DNA of 64,000 nt from a gamma proteobacterium HdN1 (GTDB taxonomy: Bacteria; Pseudomonadota; Gammaproteobacteria; Pseudomonadales; Ketobacteraceae), in assembly GCA_000198515.1 (NCBI GenBank), contig FP929140.1, forward strand, positions 1,524,527 through 1,588,526. Reading direction: 5' to 3'. Positions 25,754 to 34,864 of the stretch are shown here, in pieces. Position numbers and translations under genes: made by a program. The notes below the pieces were generated by a model, which saw only the letters and a list, made by a program, of their open reading frames with translations, ran no database searches and was not told the origin of the DNA. Positions within the stretch are counted from its first letter, which is position 1, and each line of letters begins with the position of its first letter.

Positions 25754-26992
25754 ATGCGTATTTCTAATAACCAATCGTTTAGCCAGGGCGTTAACAGCAT
25801 GCTGGATCAGTATTCCAGTGTGTCTTACACCCAGCTGCAGATTTCAGAAGGAACACGGATATTAAAACCGTCTGACGATCCTGTAGGCACAAGTATCGCG
25901 CTCAATTTGCGGCAGCAGGTCAACGCGGCAGAACAGTATGCGAAGAACAGCGGCTCTGCAGCTTCGATGTTGAAATCGGAGGAAGCTTCTCTTACCAGCG
26001 TTAACGATATTCTAGGCCGTATACGAGATCTCCTTGTGACGGCAGGAAACGGGATTCTTAATTACGAAGATCGGAAAACCATAGCAACAGAGATGCAGGG
26101 CAGGCTAGATGAGCTTGTGAGCGTTGCAAATACGCAATCTGCGGATGGAAAATACATTTTCTCCGGTGCAAGAACGAACACTATGCCGATCACCCGCGAC
26201 GCGGGAGGAAATTATGTCTATGGTGGCGATCAGACTAACCTAACGGTACAGGTAAATTCATCGGTGGTGGTGAAGGGAACGGATAACGGTTCTGAGCTCT
26301 TTATGGAAGTTCCGACCGGGAACGGAGCTTTTGAAACTCGCCAGAATCCTCTTAATAATGGTAGCGGCGTGATTGGCCCAGCGAGTGTGTATGACGTCGC
26401 GCAGTACCTGCCAGATACCTATACGGTGGACGTATTTGTCGACGGCGGTGGTGTTACGCGCTATTCGATCAGTGATTCTGCCGGCGGCCAAGTTGTGCCG
26501 GCACCCCCTGCCGTTATTGCCACCGACTCGCCTGAGTTTGTGAACGGGGCAGATATTCAGTTCAATGGGGTTCGTGTCGCGATTGCAGGCCAGCCCGTGG
26601 CGGGCGATAAGTTTACCATTCAGCCTTCTTTGAAGAAGAGTGTTTTCCAGACCGTTGCGGATGCGATTCGGGACCTTCAGCTTGCCAACTCATCAGACGC
26701 GATGCTTGCGCACTATAAAAATAACGTGGGCAGAGCGTTACAGAACGTAGATCAGGCAATTTCCCACACAGACAGCTTTCGTTCGCAGTTGGGCACTCGC
26801 GTAAACGTGGTCGAGAGCGAAGCGGATATTAATGAGAATCTTGTTGTGCAGGCGAAGGGAGCCTTGTCTCTCGTAGAGGATCTTGATTATGCGGAAGCCA
26901 TTACGCGTATGAATCGGCAAAGTGTTGCCTTACAAGCGGCACAACAGAGTTTTGTGAAAATCCAGTCGCTCAATATATTCCAGTTTATTTGA
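25754..26992 (+). CDS. flgL: Flagellar hook-filament junction protein FlgL (HAP3)
   Basis: The 412-residue protein begins MRISNNQSFSQGVNSMLDQYSSVSYTQLQ and includes LKPSDDPVGTSIALNLRQQV and SADGKYIFSGART, the flagellin-like N-terminal segments of FlgL. The C-terminal helix is LDYAEAITRMNRQSVALQAAQQSFVKIQSLNIFQFI (key parts). It forms the second junction layer. It is the last gene of the operon; a separate promoter follows for flagellin. Confidence 0.96.
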   Translation: MRISNNQSFSQGVNSMLDQYSSVSYTQLQISEGTRILKPSDDPVGTSIALNLRQQVNAAEQYAKNSGSAASMLKSEEASLTSVNDILGRIRDLLVTAGNGILNYEDRKTIATEMQGRLDELVSVANTQSADGKYIFSGARTNTMPITRDAGGNYVYGGDQTNLTVQVNSSVVVKGTDNGSELFMEVPTGNGAFETRQNPLNNGSGVIGPASVYDVAQYLPDTYTVDVFVDGGGVTRYSISDSAGGQVVPAPPAVIATDSPEFVNGADIQFNGVRVAIAGQPVAGDKFTIQPSLKKSVFQTVADAIRDLQLANSSDAMLAHYKNNVGRALQNVDQAISHTDSFRSQLGTRVNVVESEADINENLVVQAKGALSLVEDLDYAEAITRMNRQSVALQAAQQSFVKIQSLNIFQFI

Positions 26993-27045
26993 GTCAATCG
27001 CGGTTATTTGGGGAAATTATCTCGCTTTCTCGAATAGATCAAAAC

Positions 27046-27062
27046 TTGGCAAGCAGTTTGCA
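27046..27062 (+). promoter_or_regulatory. Sigma-54 (RpoN) promoter candidate for flagellin
   Basis: TTGGCAAGCAGTTTGCA keeps TTGGCA at -24 and TTTGCA at -12 with exact GG-to-GC spacing of 12, one of the best RpoN matches in the window. It lies about 150 bp before the flagellin ATG, leaving a long untranslated leader. Confidence 0.7.
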
Positions 27063-27214
27063 TTATTACGGTTGTAAAGGTGAAATTGTTCGGATCAGGA
27101 AGTTTGTTGAAGAAGTTTCAGTAGATCGAAATCGCCATAAGTGGCGCAATTGCAACAAGACCACTAGCCCGTCAGTGAATGACGATTACTGAGGGGAAGA
27201 CAGGAGAAGGTAAC

Positions 27215-28876
27215 ATGCCGCAAATTATTAACACCAATATATCGTCGATCAATGCTCAGCGTAACCTGAATAAATCTCAGGGAGCACTTGCGACATCGCT
27301 GCAGCGGTTATCCTCTGGTCTGCGTATCAATAGCGCGAAAGACGATGCCGCTGGATTGGCAATTTCTAACCGCTTCACGACACAGGTCAGAGGCCTGAAC
27401 GTTGCGATCCGAAATGCCAATGACGGGATTTCCTTTGCGCAGACGACAGAAAGTGCGTTAGATGAAATATCGGTTGCTCTGCAACGGATGCGGGACCTTG
27501 GCGTCCAGTCTGCGAATGATACCAACAGCGAATCCGACCGTAAGTCTTTGCAAGAAGAAGTTGCCCAGCTGGTGCTGGAAATCGACCGCATTGCAAAAAC
27601 TACCACCTTTAACAACCGTCCAGTGCTGGATGGCTCCAATACGCAAGTGAGCTTCCAGATCGGCGCGAACGCCAATCAAACAGTGTCGGTAGAAGGCGTG
27701 GATGCGCGATCGACTTCTTTAGGGCGTCAGCCCGGGATTGTTCAGTCAACTGGCAACCGAGTATTTGTGGATACCACCGCTGATGCAGGAACGGTAGGGA
27801 TCCAGGAGGGAACCGACGGATCGGGCCCGATCAGTGATTTCATCGTGCGTCTAGATTCTGTAGATGCCAATAAGGCGGTCAATATCGCCGATGTTGCGTA
27901 TGGTGGCAATCTGGTTTCTGCAAATATTGCGCAGGTTACCGATCGCTATGATAGCTACTATGGATCGGGCCTCGCGAAAACCATTGCCGCACGTATTAAC
28001 GACATCCGTAAGGGCGGTGAGGCTTCCATGCAAGGAGTGTACGCATCGGCCAAGACCGTTTTTCGCGGCAGTGATGTTCAAGCCGGCGATTATGCAGGTG
28101 CTCAAGCAGATGCAAACATTCCCACAAACGTTGGGCAAGGGACTCTCAAGAACGGCGATTTGAAGATCAACGGAGTAGATATCGGCCCGGCCGAGTTTAT
28201 GGTGAATGATTCCAGTCAGTCTCTCACGCGTGCAATTAACGCCAAGAGTGATGTTACCGGGGTTACTGCGGCCATTGATCGCAACGGCGAACTGGTGCTT
28301 ACCGCTGAGGATGGCCGCGATATTGTGATTTCCACTGGAAGCGGCGAGATCAACAACTATCTATTCGGTGGCGGTTACAATACAACCGGTAACAACCACT
28401 TTGATAATACCGCTAATTTCGATAACCTTCGTGTGACCGGACGGCTCACGGTGACCGGTACTGATACGCTCAGTTTTTCAGGAACGGGGAATGAGGCCTT
28501 AGGCTTGGATGCTACTGGCCTTGCCGCCGACGGTGCAGAAAATAACACGCAGGCGATTGGCACGATTGCTTCTGCGGATATCACCACCATTGATGGTGCA
28601 AACCGGCTAATCACGTCGGTAGATAGCGCCTTGGATCAAATCAACTCAATGCGCGGTGCGCTCGGTGCGGTTCAGAACCGCTTTGAGTCAACGATCCGCA
28701 ACCTCTCTAGCGTTTCAGAATCGCTCTCCGCCGCAAATTCGCGGATTTTGGATGCGGATTTTGCGGCCGAAACTGCATCGCTATCTAAAAACCAAGTGTT
28801 GCAGCAGGCGGGGATTTCGGTGCTCTCACAGGCCAATGGATTGCCACAGCAAGTGCTTCAGCTGTTGCAGGGATAA
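27215..28876 (+). CDS. fliC: Flagellin
   Basis: The 553-residue flagellin has the conserved D0/D1 ends: MPQIINTNISSINAQRNLNKSQ, LQRLSSGLRINSAKDDAAGLAISNR, and the C-terminal SRILDADFAAETASLSKNQVLQQAGISVLSQAN before the QVLQLLQG end (key parts). The middle, about 170-470, is variable and Gly/Asn/Thr-rich. GGAGAAGG four bases before the ATG at 27215 fixes the start. It is exported by the flagellar system and forms the filament. Only one flagellin gene is seen in the window; fliD and fliS are not adjacent. Confidence 0.96.
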   Translation: MPQIINTNISSINAQRNLNKSQGALATSLQRLSSGLRINSAKDDAAGLAISNRFTTQVRGLNVAIRNANDGISFAQTTESALDEISVALQRMRDLGVQSANDTNSESDRKSLQEEVAQLVLEIDRIAKTTTFNNRPVLDGSNTQVSFQIGANANQTVSVEGVDARSTSLGRQPGIVQSTGNRVFVDTTADAGTVGIQEGTDGSGPISDFIVRLDSVDANKAVNIADVAYGGNLVSANIAQVTDRYDSYYGSGLAKTIAARINDIRKGGEASMQGVYASAKTVFRGSDVQAGDYAGAQADANIPTNVGQGTLKNGDLKINGVDIGPAEFMVNDSSQSLTRAINAKSDVTGVTAAIDRNGELVLTAEDGRDIVISTGSGEINNYLFGGGYNTTGNNHFDNTANFDNLRVTGRLTVTGTDTLSFSGTGNEALGLDATGLAADGAENNTQAIGTIASADITTIDGANRLITSVDSALDQINSMRGALGAVQNRFESTIRNLSSVSESLSAANSRILDADFAAETASLSKNQVLQQAGISVLSQANGLPQQVLQLLQG

Positions 28877-28953
28877 GCATTGTTGCGGGGATAAGATTTG
28901 CTACAAGGATAAGCGTTACTGCAAAGGAATGCGTCGCAAGGATGCGAGTAAGA

Positions 28954-28981
28954 AGGGGTGGCCATCTGGCTGCCCCTTTTT
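28954..28981 (+). terminator. Rho-independent terminator after flagellin
   Basis: AGGGGTGGCC (28954-28963) pairs with GGCTGCCCCT (28968-28977, one G-T and one mismatch) around a tetraloop and is followed by T5. Confidence 0.75.
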
Positions 28982-29042
28982 GCGTCTCGACTACTCATGG
29001 CAGCATATGCTTTCACTTTCATATGCTGACGGCTTCATATGC

Positions 29043-30161
29043 TCAGGGTTTCATATAACCATGCTGTGTAAGCCACGAATACCACGCCCGACCGCGCGCT
29101 TGTCCGTCAAATACCCACCAATGACCACCTGGTAACGACGTTATATTTTGTACTTTCCAGCGTTCAGCCCAGACGCGCGTTGCCTCTGCTGCATTGATGC
29201 GATCACCCTGATGGTAAACGACGGCAAAACGACTCAAGTCCATTTTGCTGGAATAAAAAGTAGGATCAATCAGATCCAGCGCTTGGAAGGTTTTTTCACG
29301 CAGCGTGTTGTCCACCTGAAATGGCAATTTTGCGCGCTGCGGGTCAAGATGCGTATCAAAGCGAATCGCAGGCACCACTGAAAAAATAAAATCGGGAATT
29401 TCACTTACCGTCGCGTACAAAGTAACGGCAAGCCCACCCAAGCTTCCCCCAATCAAGCCAAGGCGATCATAGCCAAGGGCCTTTAAGCCAAGAACGCAGG
29501 AATGCAGGTCGTGAATTTGCTGCCCGACGTTTTCAATCGTGAGTGGGATGTCTTCGGCATTGAAAAAGTACTGGCGATAGCGGCTGCTGCTGCGTAGCCA
29601 ATGGTGCGGCTGGATAAACAGCGCAACATCCATTCCGGCCTTGAACAGTTTTTCGACCTTGAACATCGCCTTCGCGCGTGCCGGCTTTCCCATGCGGAAT
29701 CCATGTACGCAGAGTACTAATGGTCTTTGCGGAGCAGATGGTCTTTGTGGAGCGTTTGTGTCGGCACTTGGATGTCGCCAGAGCCAAAGATAGCCTGTGC
29801 GGTTTTCTTCGTGCTGCTCAAGACGCGGCTGAACTGCAGGGTTGCGCGTTTGATAACGGCTCGGGTAGGACATCAAGAGTGCCTCGCCTTCATGCCACGG
29901 TTTGCAGGAAAGTGTGGTGAAGGCGGGTGCTTCATTCGGTAGCTGAAAAAACCGCTTATGGCTACGAAATTCTGGCTGATCATAGAATGCCAGTTCTTCC
30001 AGCCATTGTTGGCGGGTGACTGCGCGCGGCTTGCGTTCAGCAACGAAGGCTGCATTCATGATACGATCTGGAATTGCGCCAATTTCGTTGAAAACCGATT
30101 CCAGAGGCTTTCTCGCTAGCGAATGAAGGGTCACCGGTATTACTCCGACTCGTGATGCCAT
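29043..30161 (-). CDS. Alpha/beta-hydrolase
   Basis: The 372-residue protein has the nucleophile elbow GGSLGG near residue 235, an oxyanion region PLVLCVHGFRMGK near 150, a late aspartate in YHQGDRINAAEATRVW, and the catalytic histidine in PGGHWWVF. No signal peptide is seen. It overlaps the acyl-CoA dehydrogenase gene by 22 bp and is the last gene of that operon, so a thioesterase/esterase or lipase role in acyl metabolism is a reasonable inference. The ATG at 30161 is preferred over the longer frame. Repeats of TCATATGCT near its 3' end add nothing to the coding part. Confidence 0.85.
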   Translation of the reverse strand: MASRVGVIPVTLHSLARKPLESVFNEIGAIPDRIMNAAFVAERKPRAVTRQQWLEELAFYDQPEFRSHKRFFQLPNEAPAFTTLSCKPWHEGEALLMSYPSRYQTRNPAVQPRLEQHEENRTGYLWLWRHPSADTNAPQRPSAPQRPLVLCVHGFRMGKPARAKAMFKVEKLFKAGMDVALFIQPHHWLRSSSRYRQYFFNAEDIPLTIENVGQQIHDLHSCVLGLKALGYDRLGLIGGSLGGLAVTLYATVSEIPDFIFSVVPAIRFDTHLDPQRAKLPFQVDNTLREKTFQALDLIDPTFYSSKMDLSRFAVVYHQGDRINAAEATRVWAERWKVQNITSLPGGHWWVFDGQARGRAWYSWLTQHGYMKP

Positions 30162-31219
30162 AGGTTCAGCGTACGCGCATGAGGGTGGCCGAGCAGAAAT
30201 TCGCACTGCTTGGCATCACGGAAACGCCGCTCTTGAATATAATCTTCCATATAGCCCACGCCGCCAAGAATTTGAATACCGTCTGACGTAAGCCACGGAA
30301 GCAAATCGCCGCTTTTTAGCGCAACTCCCACTTGGCCATGGCGAAGCGGCTGATCGCTTTGCAGGCCTTGAGCCATCATGCGCCAGCTCTCGTCCATTGC
30401 ACAAGTTTCGCGGTAAAAATCCGCCAACATCTTGCGAATCAGGGAATGCTCAATAATGATCTTGCCGCCCTGATAGCGCTGCGCGGCGTAATCGCGTGCG
30501 GTACGATAGCTCGCTTTTGCAATGCCTGCGCGAATGGCCATCATGCAGGTTTCCGCATGAGACCAGAGCAGCTCGGTGCATGCACGTGCTTTCTCGCCGC
30601 TTAGCAGGATATGTTCTTGCTTTACGTCGTATTGTGCGAATTGCAAGTCAGCGGTTGGACAAGCCCTTAACCCAAGCGTTACTGCGGGTGCGGAGACACT
30701 CAAGCCGCGCTCGTTTTGAGTAAGAGGAAGTAGAATCAACTGGAAATCACGGCCTTCTTTCGCGGCAATCGGCAATAGTGCGTGTGTAGCGACATTGAGT
30801 AGCGGCAGGCTTGACCACCTACCATCTAAGCTAAGCTGGCCTTGATTGTAACGGTGGTTGATCTGAAATCGCCACTCACTTGCCGCGTCATACACTGGCA
30901 GGCTAATCCAGCCCTCCGGAGCACTCTTCCCGGCTTCTGTGAATAGCCAAGCCGCCATATTCTGTTGCACGACCATAACCGCAATGCTGGGAGAGTGGTA
31001 GGCCAGCTGGGTTGCAACTTCTGCTAAGGCTTCAATTTCGTGATGGGTTTCCTGCTCGCCGAGGATAGAGAGGATACCTAGCGAATTGAACGTACCGTAG
31101 AGTTGGTTCAGGAGTTCATTGCTAGGTTGTTTGTGTTCCATCTTTCCAAGCAATGACGCATTGTCTTCACACCAGCTGCGCACGCTATCCCCGAGTAGGG
31201 TCAGTGTTTCTATATCCAT
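30140..31219 (-). CDS. Acyl-CoA dehydrogenase-like protein (short, degenerate C-terminus)
   Basis: The 359-residue protein has the acyl-CoA dehydrogenase fold: helical N-terminus (LTLLGDSVRSWCEDN), a middle beta domain (SAPAVTLGLRACPTADLQF), and the FAD-side helices ending in LGGVGYMEDYIQERRFRDAK. The segment that normally carries the YEGT/GGTNEI loop reads CEFLLGHPH, so the usual catalytic glutamate is not evident. Such short partners often pair with a full-length dehydrogenase, as in steroid-degrading heterotetramers. It starts 27 bp after the larger dehydrogenase. GAGGTG before the ATG at 31219 supports the start. Confidence 0.85.
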   Translation of the reverse strand: MDIETLTLLGDSVRSWCEDNASLLGKMEHKQPSNELLNQLYGTFNSLGILSILGEQETHHEIEALAEVATQLAYHSPSIAVMVVQQNMAAWLFTEAGKSAPEGWISLPVYDAASEWRFQINHRYNQGQLSLDGRWSSLPLLNVATHALLPIAAKEGRDFQLILLPLTQNERGLSVSAPAVTLGLRACPTADLQFAQYDVKQEHILLSGEKARACTELLWSHAETCMMAIRAGIAKASYRTARDYAAQRYQGGKIIIEHSLIRKMLADFYRETCAMDESWRMMAQGLQSDQPLRHGQVGVALKSGDLLPWLTSDGIQILGGVGYMEDYIQERRFRDAKQCEFLLGHPHARTLNLWHHESE

Positions 31220-31246
31220 GATGCACCTCAAACAAAAGCGTTATGT

Positions 31247-32749
31247 TTATACGAGCGTGTCGGCGTTGGAGAATTGCCGAGGCAATCGACGCTTCACAAA
31301 ATCCAGCATATTGACCTGATTGGTCCCTTCGTAGATCTGTAGAAGTTTTACATCGCGCAATAGCTTTTCTGCGCCGTTTTCGTGTCGGAATCCGCCTTTG
31401 CCCATCAAACTGATTGCGCGTTGGCAATTTTCCATCGCAAGTTCGCTGCAGCTTACCTTGGCAACGTCGCCGTAGGCGGTTACCGTATCCCGCTCTGAGG
31501 TGGTTTGCGTGGCAGCGATTCGCTTAAAAAGTTTTTCAGCGATGCTGGAGTCTAGTAAGGAATCCCGAACGTTTGCGATTCCCGGTTGCGTTAGCGCCCA
31601 ATTTGCGACGCCCCAATCGGGTACGCGAGTGATCGGGTTGGCCAGCCCCTTCGCGCAAACGGCCAGCAAAGCAGATACATACGTTGCGCGAGCCACTTGT
31701 GCGCGGCGTGCAAGGTTTGCAAGCTCAATGCGAACCCACTGCTGCTGTTCCATTGGTTGGCCTAGAAAATCGTTGCTACGAACAAACTGGAGGGCGGTGC
31801 GATACGCATTTTCAGTAACGCCCGTCGCAAACGCACCCACACCTGCGCGAGTCAGCCCCAACACGTTTGCGATTCCGGTGTAGGCGAAGTAGGAACCCTT
31901 GTCACCCGTTCTGCACACCATCTCGTCGGGAACGAATACGTCCTCAAATACCACTTCGCTTGCAGGGCATACTTTTTGGCCCATTTTCTTTTCGTTACGT
32001 GGTACGGATAGTCCTTCGCTGCCTCGAGCGACCAGAAATAACAGCAGATCTTCGGGGCGGTGCGCACCATCGGCATCATAAGCAACCACCACATGCAACG
32101 CCGCAAGTGCGCCATTGGAAATGAATACCTTGTTGCCATTCAGGCGGTATCCACCTGGAACGCGCTTTGCAGTGGTACGCAGTTGGGCGTGAGTAAATTC
32201 ATCCGCATCCTCCGCGTCAGACCCCGCGCCTGGCTCGGTAACGCAGGTAGAGAGAAACGTAGGAATTCCCTTCTTCTCATTATCCACAATCAAGCGTGCA
32301 ACCTTAGAAATCGCTCGTGGATCAAAGGATGCCAGAACACACGCCAACGCAAGGCCGCTCACGCCTAAAAGGTTCGCGACGCCCACACAATGGCTTGCAA
32401 TCATCTCATAGGTCATAAAGGCGGAAATTACATGCTCTCCAGCCCCACCCACAGAGGCCGGAAACATCATTGAAAATAGCCGGTAATCGCAGGCTTTTTT
32501 CAGAAGCTCGTGTGGAACGTAGTGCGGATCGTCGCGCAGTTTGAGGTCAATATCCAAAACATGTGGAGCGAGGTGGTAACGGCAGAATTGTTCCACGCGC
32601 CGATAGTGTGCTTCCATCTTGCGGCCAAGAGCAGGATCTTTTTGTAAATAAAATGCAAGTTCTGGGTAGCGTTCTAAAAAGCTAAGCTCAGCAATTTTTG
32701 CTGTTGGCTCTGCAAGGGGAGGGCATTCGTTGATCGCAATACTTTGCAT
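31247..32749 (-). CDS. Acyl-CoA dehydrogenase, full-length
   Basis: The 500-residue flavoenzyme oxidises acyl-CoA at the alpha-beta position. Conserved parts are LSTCVTEPGAGSDAEDADEF (FAD-binding), NGNKVFISNG, the middle ARGSEGLSVPRNEKKMGQKVCPASEVVFEDV, and the C-terminal KLLQIYEGTNQVNMLDFV with the catalytic-type Glu in YEGT. The region after the synthetase gene starts 105 bp upstream. The paired shorter dehydrogenase follows at once, which suggests a two-subunit enzyme. Confidence 0.93.
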   Translation of the reverse strand: MQSIAINECPPLAEPTAKIAELSFLERYPELAFYLQKDPALGRKMEAHYRRVEQFCRYHLAPHVLDIDLKLRDDPHYVPHELLKKACDYRLFSMMFPASVGGAGEHVISAFMTYEMIASHCVGVANLLGVSGLALACVLASFDPRAISKVARLIVDNEKKGIPTFLSTCVTEPGAGSDAEDADEFTHAQLRTTAKRVPGGYRLNGNKVFISNGALAALHVVVAYDADGAHRPEDLLLFLVARGSEGLSVPRNEKKMGQKVCPASEVVFEDVFVPDEMVCRTGDKGSYFAYTGIANVLGLTRAGVGAFATGVTENAYRTALQFVRSNDFLGQPMEQQQWVRIELANLARRAQVARATYVSALLAVCAKGLANPITRVPDWGVANWALTQPGIANVRDSLLDSSIAEKLFKRIAATQTTSERDTVTAYGDVAKVSCSELAMENCQRAISLMGKGGFRHENGAEKLLRDVKLLQIYEGTNQVNMLDFVKRRLPRQFSNADTLV

Positions 32750-32854
32750 GGAATTATCACCTCTATCAATGTGGCGTACTGCCGACGGTATTTATTCGGT
32801 TACATCTTTGTTGTCTTGTCTGTGATTACATAACGCGTTTGATAAGATTACCGG

Positions 32855-34606
32855 TCAGCGCGAGCGCTCTGGCGCTTTCCATGCATCGCTGGTAATTCCT
32901 TCTGATTTCAGTAGGTGCTTGATTACACGGTGGGTTTCGGTTTTAGGAAGCGCGTTCACAATGCGGATATAGCGAGGTTGTGCGTGCTTCGGAAGTTTGT
33001 CCTTCAAAAAGTCTGCCAGTGCTTCTGGGTTCACCGTATCGCCTTCGCGTGGTTGCACCACTACCATTACATCTTCCTCTGCGAGCTCAGAGGGAACGCC
33101 GAATGCGGCGCTCTCTAACACGCTGGAAAAGCGGTTTACGGCAGATTCAACTTCTAAAGCAGATACGTTTTCACCGCCGCAGCGCATGGAGTCGCTGTTG
33201 CGTCCGGCAAAATAGAGGAAATTCTTTTCGTCGCGCCACATGAGGTCGCCGCTATGTACCCATCCACCACGAGTCTTTTCGGCACTGGCCTTTTCGTTGT
33301 TGTAGTAGTCCACCTCACGAGTGGCGTTACCACCAGCAAAATGGATCAGTTCTCCCGGTTGGCCGGCCGGAACGTCATTTCCGTGTTCATCCACCAAGCG
33401 CCATTTCACTTTTCCGAGTGGCTTGCCGATGGAGCCGACCGGCGCATTGCCGACGTTCATCGTCACGATGCCGCCGCCATCTACAGCGCCGAAACTTTCA
33501 ATCAGATTGACGTTAAAACGCTTCTCGAAGGCTTCCCAGATCGCAGCTGGGCAAGCGGCGCTTACGACTCTGCGAACATGGTGCGTGCCGTCTAGCGGGT
33601 GCTCAGGCTGCTTCATAAGAATCGCAATCATGGTACCCAAGGTATTGAATGCAGTGGCGCGCGAGTCGCGAATTTCTTGCCAGAATTTGCTGGCGCTGAA
33701 CTTACGTGAGAGCGCCAGAGTTGCGCCTGCATAGAGCACGGATAAGTTAGTAACAATCAGCGCGTTCGCGTGGAACAGCGGCAGACAGGTATAGTAAATA
33801 TCGTCTTCCGCAATGAGCATATGAGCAAGAATTCGCGTCATTTTTGCCTGTGAAGTTCCGTATCGGTATACCACGCCCTTTGGATATCCGGTGGTTCCTG
33901 AGGTGTACATCAACATGCTTACGGATTTTGGATTGATGTTTTTACGTGGCGCAGCCTGCGGTTTGTGATTTAAAGCAGTAGTCAATGGGATCAGCATCGA
34001 ATCGCTGCTTGCTTCGGGCAGTGTTTCGTCCTTGAATTCCTTTGCGACCACCGTTTGCAGAGGCTGATCAAGGCGGTCGCGAACGCGATCCAGTTCGGCC
34101 AATAGAGAAGGCACCGTATAGATTTGCGTAATCCCAGCGTTATTGATGATATACGCCAACCCATCGTCTTTGAGGGAGGTATTGATCGGTACGACGGTTG
34201 CGCCTACGCGTTGGGTGGCAAAGAAAATAGAGAGGTAGGTGGGGACGTTAGGCATCAAAATGCCGATTACCTTATCCTCCCCGAAACCCTTAGATTCCAT
34301 AAAACCAGCAATACGAGCTGCTTGATCATTGATGAGCTCATAGCTGAAGGATTGCCCTTCAAATTGAATATACGGCTTACTGTGGTAACGCTCCGCCTTA
34401 ATGGCAAGCTCTTCGCCTAGCGTGCGGTCCGGCCGGAATCGCATGTCGCGTTCTGCTACTGTAGCAGCGAGCGATCGAGCAACATTGGTTACTCCCTCGT
34501 TACGTGCCTCGTTTACAACAAAACGCAGTGCTCCGCGTGCGAGAAAGGCTTGTAATGAGAAAGGTGTACGGTTAAGTGAAAAATCAGGCAAAAAAGAGCT
34601 TTTCAT
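32855..34606 (-). CDS. Long-chain acyl-CoA synthetase (FadD6/FATP-like)
   Basis: The 583-residue AMP-binding enzyme activates carboxylic acids to CoA thioesters. Motifs are MYTSGTTGYPKGVVYRYG (P-loop), the EHPLDGTHHVRRVVSAACPAAIWEAFEKRF region, SFGAVDGGG, WVHSGDLMWRDEKNFLYFAGR with the hinge aspartate, and the C-terminal PKTETHRVIKHLLK with the catalytic lysine. FDD6/FATP-like phrases such as IQFEGQSFSYELINDQ and GILMPNVPTYLSIFFATQRVGA place it among long-chain or steroid-acid synthetases. It is the first gene of the operon with the two dehydrogenases and the hydrolase, and is divergent from an AraC regulator. Confidence 0.92.
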   Translation of the reverse strand: MKSSFLPDFSLNRTPFSLQAFLARGALRFVVNEARNEGVTNVARSLAATVAERDMRFRPDRTLGEELAIKAERYHSKPYIQFEGQSFSYELINDQAARIAGFMESKGFGEDKVIGILMPNVPTYLSIFFATQRVGATVVPINTSLKDDGLAYIINNAGITQIYTVPSLLAELDRVRDRLDQPLQTVVAKEFKDETLPEASSDSMLIPLTTALNHKPQAAPRKNINPKSVSMLMYTSGTTGYPKGVVYRYGTSQAKMTRILAHMLIAEDDIYYTCLPLFHANALIVTNLSVLYAGATLALSRKFSASKFWQEIRDSRATAFNTLGTMIAILMKQPEHPLDGTHHVRRVVSAACPAAIWEAFEKRFNVNLIESFGAVDGGGIVTMNVGNAPVGSIGKPLGKVKWRLVDEHGNDVPAGQPGELIHFAGGNATREVDYYNNEKASAEKTRGGWVHSGDLMWRDEKNFLYFAGRNSDSMRCGGENVSALEVESAVNRFSSVLESAAFGVPSELAEEDVMVVVQPREGDTVNPEALADFLKDKLPKHAQPRYIRIVNALPKTETHRVIKHLLKSEGITSDAWKAPERSR

Positions 34607-34864
34607 TGCAAATTCCCTCTACGGTCGATGCCCCAATATCGCAAAGACGCGTCTTGTCAAAAAGGACATGGAACGACAATTAAGTGGCATTGCGCGACAC
34701 GTCTACCCACTAGGTGACATTGACGTCGCTGGATGTAAAGGTAGACTCGAAGAAAAGGGACTCAAAGGTCACCACCTAGAAAGGTAAACGTATACTTTTG
34801 TAAATCGGCTCGTGATTACCGGCACGCCGACACGCCTATTTAGTTTTTGAGGAGTGCATTCGCC

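Noticed and set aside
29003-29057. TCATATGCT repeats as a regulatory array
   Set aside because: Three and a half degenerate copies at a gene end with irregular spacing; no promoter nearby.
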